A DNA stretch of 64,000 nucleotides. It comes from Cupriavidus sp. (GTDB taxonomy: Bacteria > Pseudomonadota > Gammaproteobacteria > Burkholderiales > Burkholderiaceae). A program made the position numbers and the translations under genes. The notes beneath the pieces are model-generated. The model had not been told where the DNA came from. It saw only the letters and a list, made by a program, of their open reading frames with translations, and did not search any database. The stretch is from NCBI GenBank assembly GCA_031180665.1, contig JAPSLP010000016.1, positions 46,904-110,903 on the forward strand, given 5' to 3'. This document shows positions 17,583 to 24,778 of this stretch, piece by piece. Numbering within the stretch: the first letter of the stretch is position 1; each line of letters starts with the position of its first letter.

Positions 17583-17912
17583 GTGAAGTTTCAGGAAATC
17601 AGAAGTATTCGCCCGGGCCGCCAGCTGCAGGACCGACAACTGGCTTTCCACCGCGCCAGCCGGCATCCGGTGGTGCTCCACCTGACCAGCGGCGTGCGCC
17701 TGCACGGGGTCGTGGTGGGCGCCGACGCCTATATGGTGTTGCTCGCCACCGCCCCGGGCGACCCGGCGCCTCAGGTCGTTTACAAGCATGCGATCGCGGC
17801 GATCACCCCGGCGAATCTCGACGGGCAGCCGATCGAGTTGCCCCGCGACGAGGTGCCGCCCGATTTCGTCCGCCTCTTCACCCCCCGCACGCGGTCCCGC
17901 CGGCGCGCCTGA
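17583..17912 (+). CDS. Divergent Hfq-like Sm-fold protein
   Basis: The 109-residue product carries an Hfq-like Sm domain at about residues 10-78. LQD near the N-terminus, the Sm1-like stretch ending HLTSGVRLHG, MVLL, and the Sm2 signature VVYKHAIAAITP align along the length of Hfq. Compared with E. coli Hfq, proximal-face YKH is kept, Lys31 is Arg, rim Arg16 and Arg19 are kept, Arg17 is Ala, and proximal-pocket Phe39 and Gln41 are Ala. Four extra residues (within ATAPGDPAPQ) lie before Sm2. I chose the GTG at 17583 (GGAG 5-8 bases upstream); an ATG at 17421 with AGGA would add 54 residues, but that segment is rich in rare codons. It sits 190 bases before fliC, so a role in flagellar RNA regulation is a guess. 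Confidence 0.75.
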   Translation: MKFQEIRSIRPGRQLQDRQLAFHRASRHPVVLHLTSGVRLHGVVVGADAYMVLLATAPGDPAPQVVYKHAIAAITPANLDGQPIELPRDEVPPDFVRLFTPRTRSRRRA

Positions 17913-17978
17913 GCCCCGCCCGGAGCCGCCCGCAGCCTGGCAATGACAGCTTTCCGCGCCGACGCCTGAAGATCACTC

Positions 17979-18005
17979 TAAACCTTTCGGCAGCCCGGTC
18001 GATAA
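17979..18005 (+). promoter_or_regulatory. Sigma28 (FliA) promoter of flagellin
   Basis: TAAACCTT-N11-GTCGATAA matches the sigma28 consensus with exact spacing, 96 bases before the fliC start codon. This is the expected class III promoter for flagellin. Confidence 0.85.
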
Positions 18006-18101
18006 CCTTGGCAACGGAGGCACTTCACGCCCTGCAGTGCAGGCAGCCAACGTTACGGCACCCGCCGGAATGCATAAAACATTGCAAATAGGAGTCGTAC
18101 C

Positions 18102-19391
18102 ATGGCGCAAGTCATTAATACCAACTCGTTGTCTCTGATGACTCAGAACAACCTGAACACGTCGCAATCGGCGCTGAACACCGCGATCCAGCGCCTGTCC
18201 TCGGGCCTGCGTATCAACAGCGCCAAGGACGACGCGGCCGGTCAGGCGATTGCCAACCGCTTCACTGCCAACATCCGCGGCCTGACCCAGGCTCAGCGCA
18301 ACGCCAACGACGGCATCTCGCTGGCGCAGACGACCGAAGGCGCGCTGACGGAAGTCAATAACAACCTGCAGCGTATCCGTGAACTGGCCGTGCAGGCAGC
18401 CAATGGCTCGAACTCGCCGTCGGACCTGAAGTCGATCCAGGATGAAATCACCCAGCGCCTGGACGAAATCAACCGTACCTCGGCCCAGACCGACTTCAAC
18501 GGCGTCAAGGTGCTGTCCGCCAGCGCCAAGCCACTGACGATCCAGGTGGGTGCGAACGACAGCGAAACGATCACGATCGACTTGAAGCAAATCGATTCGA
18601 GCACGCTGGGCCTGACGGGCTTCAGCCTCAGCAGCAACGCGCTGAACGTGAGCGAAGCGATCACCAAGACAAACTTGGACGGGACCCCGGAAGACGTCGA
18701 CCTGTCGTCTGCTGCTACGTCGCTCGGCGTTTCCGCCGACAGCCTGAGCCTGCACAATGTGCTCAGCGCCACCGGCGCCGCCACCGGTACCTTCGTGGTG
18801 AAGTCGGGCGACAACTTCTACGCCGCTTCGGTCGATGATGCCACCGGCAATGTGGTGTTGAACGTCGCCGATCTCGATTTCACCGATCCTAATAACGGCG
18901 TGACGACCGCAACCACCCTGGCCGACCAACTGGTCAAGGTGGGTACGGCGGCCGACGGTACCGTGACCGCGTACGCAACAGTTCAAGGGCGCAACTTCGC
19001 CATCGGCGCCGGCGCGCTGGCTAACGGCGGGGCGACGCCCACCAACTTCGACAACACCGGCACGGACATCGTTCTGAGCGGCGCTGGTGCGACTGCGGAA
19101 TTTGCTGGCGCTTCGACCAACAACCCGCTGTCGAAGATCGACGCGGCGCTGAAGATCGTGGACGACCTGCGCAGCTCGCTTGGTGCGGTGCAAAACCGTT
19201 TTGATTCGGTGATCGCCAACCTGGGCACCACGGTGACCAACCTGTCGGCTTCGCGTTCGCGCATCCAGGACGCTGACTACGCAACGGAAGTGTCGAACAT
19301 GACCCGCGCGCAGATCCTGCAGCAAGCTGGTACCTCGGTGCTGGCCCAAGCCAACCAGACCACGCAAAACGTGCTGTCGCTGCTGCGTTAA
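18102..19391 (+). CDS. fliC: Flagellin
   Basis: This is the filament subunit (429 residues), exported by the flagellar type III system. The N-terminal D0/D1 domain (about residues 1-170; MAQVINTNSLSLM, LSSGLRINSAKDDAAGQAIA) and C-terminal D1/D0 domain (about 345-429, ending NVLSLLR) are typical. Between them lies a variable, Thr/Ser/Asp-rich D2-type region of about 170 residues, which forms the exposed surface. The gene has its own sigma28 promoter and is closed by two tandem terminators, so it is a separate high-level transcript ahead of flaG-fliD. Confidence 0.98.
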   Translation: MAQVINTNSLSLMTQNNLNTSQSALNTAIQRLSSGLRINSAKDDAAGQAIANRFTANIRGLTQAQRNANDGISLAQTTEGALTEVNNNLQRIRELAVQAANGSNSPSDLKSIQDEITQRLDEINRTSAQTDFNGVKVLSASAKPLTIQVGANDSETITIDLKQIDSSTLGLTGFSLSSNALNVSEAITKTNLDGTPEDVDLSSAATSLGVSADSLSLHNVLSATGAATGTFVVKSGDNFYAASVDDATGNVVLNVADLDFTDPNNGVTTATTLADQLVKVGTAADGTVTAYATVQGRNFAIGAGALANGGATPTNFDNTGTDIVLSGAGATAEFAGASTNNPLSKIDAALKIVDDLRSSLGAVQNRFDSVIANLGTTVTNLSASRSRIQDADYATEVSNMTRAQILQQAGTSVLAQANQTTQNVLSLLR

Positions 19392-19410
19392 TTCGCAACG
19401 GCGCGGAAGG

Positions 19411-19432
19411 CCGGGCCGCCAGGCCCGGTTTT
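19411..19432 (+). terminator. First terminator after fliC
   Basis: CCGGGCC-GCCA-GGCCCGG followed by TTTT lies 20 bases after the fliC stop. Confidence 0.8.
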
Positions 19433-19443
19433 CCGCTGGGAAT

Positions 19444-19477
19444 GCTTTGCAGGCAGTTCGCTGCCTGCAAAGCGTTT
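19444..19477 (+). terminator. Second, very stable hairpin after fliC
   Basis: A perfect 13-base stem (19444-19456 and 19461-19473) closes on a TTCG tetraloop and is followed by GTTTCTT. With the hairpin just upstream it forms a tandem terminator, which would insulate flagellin transcription and may also protect the fliC mRNA 3' end. Confidence 0.75.
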
Positions 19478-19521
19478 CTTCGGAAGCGCCCAGATCGAAC
19501 CGAACCGAAGCGGAATCGACC

Positions 19522-19893
19522 ATGGCACCTCCCACCGTCTCGCCCGTCGCCACGGCCTCCGGCGTGGCCCTGTCGGCCGTGCCGCAGCGCACGGCCGCTG
19601 CATTGCCGCCGGTCGCCGGCGGCGCGGACCCGGTCATCCCGCCGGCCGTCGAAGGCGAGGCCGGGGAGGCAGCGGTCGACATCCGCCGAGCGATCGGCGA
19701 GCTGACCGAGGTGCTTCGGACCACGTCAATCGGCCTGCGCTTCGAGATCGACGAAGTTACCCACCGCGTCGTGACCAAGGTCATCGACAAGGAAACCGGC
19801 GAGCTGATCCGTCAGATGCCGACCGAGGAAGTGCTGCGGTTCGCCCGCGCGCTGGACAGGCTGCAGGGCATGTTCGTCCGCCAGGCGGCATGA
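19522..19893 (+). CDS. flaG: FlaG-family flagellar protein
   Basis: The 123-residue protein has a disordered Ala/Pro-rich N-terminal half and a C-terminal FlaG domain (about residues 50-118: LRFEIDEVTHRVVTKVIDKETGELIRQMP and a final helix). FlaG proteins affect filament length and lie between flagellin and the cap gene in many proteobacteria. The ATG at 19522 was chosen because earlier in-frame codons fall within the terminator hairpin of fliC. It begins 45 bases before fliD and is probably co-transcribed with it. Confidence 0.9.
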   Translation: MAPPTVSPVATASGVALSAVPQRTAAALPPVAGGADPVIPPAVEGEAGEAAVDIRRAIGELTEVLRTTSIGLRFEIDEVTHRVVTKVIDKETGELIRQMPTEEVLRFARALDRLQGMFVRQAA

Positions 19894-19938
19894 CGACCCG
19901 CGCATCGTAGACAAGCTGAACAACAAAGGCAGAAGACT

Positions 19939-21387
19939 ATGGCTACCATCTCCAACATCGGTATCGGCTCCGGACTTGAACTTGGCTCGCTGCTCGAGAA
20001 GCTCGAGACCGCCGAGAAGGCTCCGCTGAAGCTGCTCGAAAGCCAGGCGTCCAGCTACCAAGCCAAGCTCTCGGCGTTCAGTACGTTGAAGAGCGTGTTG
20101 TCGGCCTACCAAAGCGCCGCCAAGAAGCTGTCCGAGGCTGCCACGTTCGGAGCAGCCAAGGCAGTGGCTGGGTCGACCGACGTCATGTCGGCCGCCGCCG
20201 GCTCCAACGCCGTGCCGGGCACCTACTCTGTCAACGTCACCAGCCTCGCGCAGGCGCAATCGCTGGTTGGCACCAACGTAGCCAGCCAGACCACCGCGAT
20301 CGGCACCGGCAAGATCACCTTCGAATTCGGCGAGCGCCAGGGCTACAACGAAGGCACCGGCGGCTATACCGATCCGCTGGGCTTCACCGCCGATGCGGCG
20401 CGCACCAAGACCGTCGAAATCAAACCCGGCGAGAACTCGCTGCAGGGAATCCGCGATGCCATCAACAAGGCGAACGTCGGCGTCACCGCCAGCATCGTCA
20501 ATGACGGCAGCGGCACGCCCTATCGCCTGGTGCTGACGTCCAACACGACGGGCGAGAAATCCAGCATGCGGATTACGGCGGACAGCCCCGAACTGAGCAA
20601 TCTGGTTGGCTTCGACCCGACTCAGGCAACCCAGCCGAGCGGCATGCAGGAAACGGTGCGAGCGACCAACGCCAAGCTGAAGATCAACGGCATCGACGTC
20701 GTCAGCCAGAGCAATACCGTTACCGATGCGGCCCAGGGCGTGACGCTGACGCTAAACAAGACCGGCACGAGCAGCCTGACCGTGACGCGCGACAACGACG
20801 CGATCAAGGCCGCGATCCAGGGCTTCGTCACCGCGTACAACAACATCCAGAGCACGGCCAAGTCGCTGACCTCGTTCGACACGACCACCGGCAGCAGCGC
20901 CGCGCTGAACGGCGACAGCACGCTGCGCTCGATCCAGACGCGCCTGCGCAGCATGCTGAACGTGCCGCAGCCTGACGGCAACGGCGGCACCATCACGCTG
21001 TCTGAGATCGGTGTCGCGTTCACCAAAGACGGCACGCTGGCAATCGACGATGCCAAGCTGACGAAGGCGATAAATGAGGACCTCGGCGGTATTACCTCGA
21101 TGTTCTCGCATACCACCGGCACCGGCGGCTTCGGCAAGCAGATCACCGACGCGATCGACGACCTGAACGAAACCAACGGCGCGATCAAGGTTGCGACCGA
21201 CGGCCTGACCGATACGCTGAAGGATCTGGAAGACCGCTACACGCAGGTCGAGGACCGCGTCAACGCGACCATCGAGCGCTACCGCGCCCAGTTCACGCAG
21301 CTCGATCTGCTGGTCAGCAACCTGAACCAGACCAGCAGCTATCTGAACCAGCAATTCGCCGCGCTGGCCAACCAGACCAAGAAGTAA
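19939..21387 (+). CDS. fliD: Flagellar filament cap protein
   Basis: The 482-residue hook-associated protein 2 forms the cap at the filament tip and guides flagellin folding. The N-terminal FliD_N domain (about residues 8-105; ISNIGIGSGLELGSLLEKLE) and C-terminal FliD_C domain (about 225-465) are present, ending in a heptad-rich coiled coil (QLDLLVSNLNQTSSYLNQQF). Length is typical. A weak AAAGGCAGAAG Shine-Dalgarno precedes the ATG. The export chaperone gene fliT follows two genes later. Confidence 0.97.
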   Translation: MATISNIGIGSGLELGSLLEKLETAEKAPLKLLESQASSYQAKLSAFSTLKSVLSAYQSAAKKLSEAATFGAAKAVAGSTDVMSAAAGSNAVPGTYSVNVTSLAQAQSLVGTNVASQTTAIGTGKITFEFGERQGYNEGTGGYTDPLGFTADAARTKTVEIKPGENSLQGIRDAINKANVGVTASIVNDGSGTPYRLVLTSNTTGEKSSMRITADSPELSNLVGFDPTQATQPSGMQETVRATNAKLKINGIDVVSQSNTVTDAAQGVTLTLNKTGTSSLTVTRDNDAIKAAIQGFVTAYNNIQSTAKSLTSFDTTTGSSAALNGDSTLRSIQTRLRSMLNVPQPDGNGGTITLSEIGVAFTKDGTLAIDDAKLTKAINEDLGGITSMFSHTTGTGGFGKQITDAIDDLNETNGAIKVATDGLTDTLKDLEDRYTQVEDRVNATIERYRAQFTQLDLLVSNLNQTSSYLNQQFAALANQTKK

Positions 21388-21408
21388 CCAACGGCAAGGA
21401 TCGCCATC

Positions 21409-21849
21409 ATGTATGCGCGCCAAGCAATCAACGCTTACGCCCGGGTCGGCGTGCAGACCGGAGCCATGAGCGCCAGCCCGCACAAGCTGATCGCCATGCT
21501 GTACGACGGCGCGCGCTCGGCCATCGCGCGGGCCAAGTTCCATCTGGATGCCGGCGACGTGCAAGAGCGCGGCAACGCCATCTCGAAGGCGATCGACATC
21601 GTCGACAACGGCCTGCGCGCGGTGCTGGATCACGAAACTGGCGGCGACATCGCCGCCAATCTCGAAGCGCTGTACGACTACATGACCCGCCGCCTGCTGC
21701 TGGCCAATGTACGCAGCGATGTCACGCTGCTCAACGAGGTCGACGCGCTGCTGGAAAACCTCGCCACCGCATGGGCGCAGATCGGTGAGTCAGAAGCCGG
21801 CGACAATGCCGTGCAGCCGGCAGCCGTCGCCGAAGCACAGGAGAACTGA
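21409..21849 (+). CDS. fliS: Flagellin export chaperone FliS
   Basis: The 146-residue protein belongs to the FliS family: the N-terminal MYARQAINAYARVGVQTG segment, then SPHKLIAMLYDGA and four helices. It binds the C-terminal helices of flagellin in the cytoplasm and prevents premature polymerisation. It lies 21 bases after fliD and 2 bases before fliT, within one operon. The C-terminal 25 residues are acidic and poorly conserved in the family. Confidence 0.96.
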   Translation: MYARQAINAYARVGVQTGAMSASPHKLIAMLYDGARSAIARAKFHLDAGDVQERGNAISKAIDIVDNGLRAVLDHETGGDIAANLEALYDYMTRRLLLANVRSDVTLLNEVDALLENLATAWAQIGESEAGDNAVQPAAVAEAQEN

Positions 21850-21851
21850 TC

Positions 21852-22184
21852 ATGCACGCCGTGTCTCCCACCGTGCTGAACTACGAGGAACTGCTGGTGC
21901 TGTCCGAGCAGATGCTCGAAGCCGCCGAGGCGGAAAACTGGACGGCCTTCAACGACGTGCAGAAGGTCTACCTGGCCGTCGTGGACCGCCTGCGCGAGCT
22001 CGAGCACAACGTTCCGATCTCGGCCGAAGAACGGATGCGCCGCCACGCGCTGCTCGACCGGATCCTGGCGTACGACGCCCGCATCCGAGACCTGATGCTG
22101 CCGCACCTGGCGCGTCTGGGCCAACTGCTGGGCGACTCGCGCCGCCGCCAGAATCTCTCGCACGCCTACGGCAGCCTTGCCTGA
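21852..22184 (+). CDS. fliT: FliT-family flagellar chaperone
   Basis: The 110-residue mostly helical protein occupies the fliT position after fliS. Sequence conservation in this family is low, but LSEQMLEAAEAENWTAF and a C-terminal Arg-rich helix fit. In enterobacteria FliT escorts the FliD cap protein and inhibits FlhDC; that second role is not assured here. Confidence 0.85.
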   Translation: MHAVSPTVLNYEELLVLSEQMLEAAEAENWTAFNDVQKVYLAVVDRLRELEHNVPISAEERMRRHALLDRILAYDARIRDLMLPHLARLGQLLGDSRRRQNLSHAYGSLA

Positions 22185-22252
22185 CCCATGCCGGGTCCCG
22201 CTGGCCGTCGCCGGCAAGTCGGTGACCCAGCGGATCATCCGGAACCCTCCCC

Positions 22253-23638
22253 ATGACCGCGATCCATCTGCCGCCCGGTTCGCCGTCAGGGCAAAACCTC
22301 GATGCCAACACGCTGCGTGCGCAGGTGTCGGCCAACAAGCTTGCCGCGCTGATTCCCACCACCAGCCCCGGCGGCGCCACGGTCAGGCAGTCCGACGGCA
22401 CGTCGACCGGGGCCGTCGAACTGCCGCTGCGCACGGGCGCGCCGGGCCAGCCTCCGGCCTCCACGCCCACCGGCTCCACCCGCGAAACCCTCAGCTTCGC
22501 CGCCCGTACCATCCTGACCCTGCTGGCGCAGGGTTCGGCCGCGCCGCTGCGCAGCGCCGGTCCGCTGCTGGCCGTGCCGCCCACGCGCCTGCCCGAGGGC
22601 ACCGCCCAGGTACGGCAGGCGCTGATGCATCTGGTGCAGGACAGCGGGCTGTTCTATGAATCGCATCTGGCGCAATGGATCGCCGGCGAACGTGGGCTCG
22701 CGAGCCTGGCCCGGGAGCCGCAGGCCGGGATCGGCCGGCATCCCTATCCCGGGACCGGCGGCCTACCGCATGGTGGCACCGCCTCGGGTCAGGGACCGGC
22801 GGCCGGACCCTACGGCCAGCAGCCCGGTGCACCGATGCGGCCCTCTGGCACCGCTCCCCTGCCGACTCTGCCCTCCGCCTCGCCCGCCGACGCCCAGGCC
22901 CTGAGCAGCGCGATCCAGGCGCTGGCCGCCGCCGAACCGTCGCAGGCCGTGCTCGACGCGGCGTTGAATGCGGCCCGATCCGCGGCCAGCGCAGGGTCCG
23001 ATGCCGGCGCCGACGATCCTGCCGCAACAGCGGGCGACACCGGTGCCCGCAACAGCGACGCGCCCCGCGGCAACGAAACACCGCGCTCGCTGCAGGCCGC
23101 TGCGCAGGCGTATCAGGCCGCCGCCAACGAGGCCGCCCGTCAGGCTGGCGCGCAGACCCTGCTCGGCGCGACCGCTGACGAGGCGCTGGCACGACCGGAC
23201 CCGACGGCCAACATGCCGAAAGCCGAAGCCGCGCCCGTCATCCATCCGAATACCGAAGGCATCGTGCGCCAGCAGCTCGAACTGCTGGCCACCCAGCAGT
23301 TCCGCTGGGCCGGCGAAGCGTGGCCCGGCACGCCGATGCAGTGGGACATCGCCGAACGCCACCAGGAACATGGGCCGTCCGGCGAGCACGGCGACGGCGC
23401 GGACGAGCGCACGTGGTCCAGTCGCCTGGTGCTGGAGCTGCCTCAGTTGGGAACGGTGGAAGCGCGCCTGACTCTGACGCCGAACGGCCTGGAAACCCGG
23501 CTGGCGGTGCAGGAAGACCGCATCGTACGAATGCTGGACGACGCGCAGGGCCGCCTGCGCGAGAACCTCGGCGCGCGTGGCATCGACCTGCTGCATTTCT
23601 CGATCCGCCGTGACACCGACGCGGAGGGCGCCGCATGA
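22253..23638 (+). CDS. FliK-like flagellar hook-length control domain protein (first copy)
   Basis: The 461-residue protein has a Pro/Ala-rich disordered centre (about residues 155-320) and a C-terminal globular domain (about 370-455: LVLELPQLGTVEARLTLTPNGLETRL) similar to the FliK C-terminal domain that contacts FlhB. It is not the fliK of the fliFGHIJ operon, which is at 30377. It overlaps the FlhB-like gene by 4 bases, so the pair may act together on export-substrate switching. The exact function is unproven. Confidence 0.8.
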   Translation: MTAIHLPPGSPSGQNLDANTLRAQVSANKLAALIPTTSPGGATVRQSDGTSTGAVELPLRTGAPGQPPASTPTGSTRETLSFAARTILTLLAQGSAAPLRSAGPLLAVPPTRLPEGTAQVRQALMHLVQDSGLFYESHLAQWIAGERGLASLAREPQAGIGRHPYPGTGGLPHGGTASGQGPAAGPYGQQPGAPMRPSGTAPLPTLPSASPADAQALSSAIQALAAAEPSQAVLDAALNAARSAASAGSDAGADDPAATAGDTGARNSDAPRGNETPRSLQAAAQAYQAAANEAARQAGAQTLLGATADEALARPDPTANMPKAEAAPVIHPNTEGIVRQQLELLATQQFRWAGEAWPGTPMQWDIAERHQEHGPSGEHGDGADERTWSSRLVLELPQLGTVEARLTLTPNGLETRLAVQEDRIVRMLDDAQGRLRENLGARGIDLLHFSIRRDTDAEGAA

Positions 23639-23922
23639 GCCAGCAGGACTCGCCCCGCGGCGCGGCCGTCGCGCTGTCCTACCGGCAAAACGATGCGGCG
23701 CCGCGGGTGGTGGCCAAGGGCTACGGCCTGATCGCCGACTCGATCATCGCGCAGGCACGCGAGGCCGGCGTCTATGTCCACGACTCGCCCACGCTGGTCA
23801 ATCTGCTGATGCAGGTCGACCTCGACAGCCAGATCCCGCCGCAGCTCTATACGGCGGTGGCCGAGCTGCTGGCGTGGCTGCATCGGCTGGAGGCCGATAC
23901 GGGGATCGTGCGGATTGAATAA
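23635..23922 (+). CDS. FlhB-like cytoplasmic-domain protein
   Basis: The 95-residue protein is equivalent to the C-terminal cytoplasmic tail of FlhB, without its membrane part: VALSYRQN, APRVVAKGYGLIADSI, VHDSPTLVNLLMQVDLDSQIP and the closing helix. In FlhB the sequence begins after the self-cleaving NPTH; here that motif is absent, as in other stand-alone FlhB homologues. Such proteins can substitute for cleaved FlhB-CC in export switching. It is translationally coupled to the FliK-like gene. Confidence 0.9.
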   Translation: MSQQDSPRGAAVALSYRQNDAAPRVVAKGYGLIADSIIAQAREAGVYVHDSPTLVNLLMQVDLDSQIPPQLYTAVAELLAWLHRLEADTGIVRIE

Positions 23923-23948
23923 GGGCGCCGAAGGCCCGGATCAGAACG

Positions 23949-23975
23949 AAAAAAAAGGCGACCGCAAGGGTCGCC
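23949..23975 (-). terminator. Terminator between the flhB-like gene and fliE
   Basis: GGCGACC-GCAAG-GGTCGCC (23957-23975) has an A8 tract on its left, giving a U8 tail for leftward transcripts. It terminates fliE transcription. Rightward function would be weak. Confidence 0.85.
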
Positions 23976-23994
23976 TTCGCGGCAAGCGCGACGC

Positions 23995-24315
23995 TTACAC
24001 CGCCATATTCATCACTTCCTGATACGCCATCGCCAGCCGGTTGCGCACCTGCACACCGGTCTGGAACGAAATGCTGGCCTTCTGCATTTCGATCATCACG
24101 TCGTTCAGGGCAATGCCCGGCTTGCCGAGCTCGAAGGCCTCGGCCAGGCCGTAGGCGCGTTCCTGGGCGCCGCTGATCTTCTGCAGCGAACGCTGCAGCT
24201 CGCCGGCAAAGCCGGTGGCCGCTGCAGGGGCAGTCTGCGAGGTCGTGCCCGACGCGCTCTGCGCCAGGCCGCGCAGTTGCTGCAGCATGCCCTCGATGGA
24301 AGCAATCGAACTCAT
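23995..24315 (-). CDS. fliE: Flagellar hook-basal body protein FliE
   Basis: The 106-residue protein joins the MS ring to the proximal rod. The conserved C-terminal half is present: GIALNDVMIEMQKASISFQTGVQVRNRL and a final YQEVMNM. Length is usual for the family. It is transcribed away from fliF, with which it shares a 463-base promoter region, and stands alone with its own terminator. Confidence 0.97.
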   Translation of the reverse strand: MSSIASIEGMLQQLRGLAQSASGTTSQTAPAAATGFAGELQRSLQKISGAQERAYGLAEAFELGKPGIALNDVMIEMQKASISFQTGVQVRNRLAMAYQEVMNMAV

Positions 24316-24778
24316 CGGTCTGTCTTTTCCGTGATTGGCGAGGCGCCGAAACCAGGTCGGCCGGCCCCGGGTTGGGTCGGTCGGATGGGCGCGGGAGCGC
24401 CGAGCGGGCGCGCGTTCCCATCCAGCAGCCGAAGCGTACCTGCCGCGTCCGGCCCGGCATAGGCCGAAATCGGACCGAAAAGCCGCCCTATTCCCCGGAT
24501 TGTCCGTGCGCCCGGTAACCGATCATCGCTACCGTGCCGGGTCTGGCGGGCTGTCGCCTTGCCGCTTCCCCACCCGCATCCCTGGTTTGCCGCCAGCGAA
24601 TGCATTAACGACACCGGCGCCCCTTTATTTAACTATCGCGGAGAGTACGCGTGTTTTGTCTGCTGCGTGATCTGAGCCATGCCGACATCGGCCACCGCCA
24701 GGGCGGCGCATTGCGCCCCGGGCAAGGTTCGCCCCTGCCCGGCCGGCTCGGCGGGTCGGCCAACACGGAGGTCCGCGC
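24316..24778. other. Divergent fliE/fliF promoter region
   Basis: These 463 bases hold no gene that I can support. A possible FlhDC-type site spans 24458-24501: left half ATAGGCCGAAATCGG-like, right half CCCTATTCCCCGGATT-like, about 10 bases apart and roughly inverted, with only partial consensus match. AT-rich TTTATTTAACTAT at 24626-24638 could hold a rightward -10 element for fliF. Confidence 0.35.
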
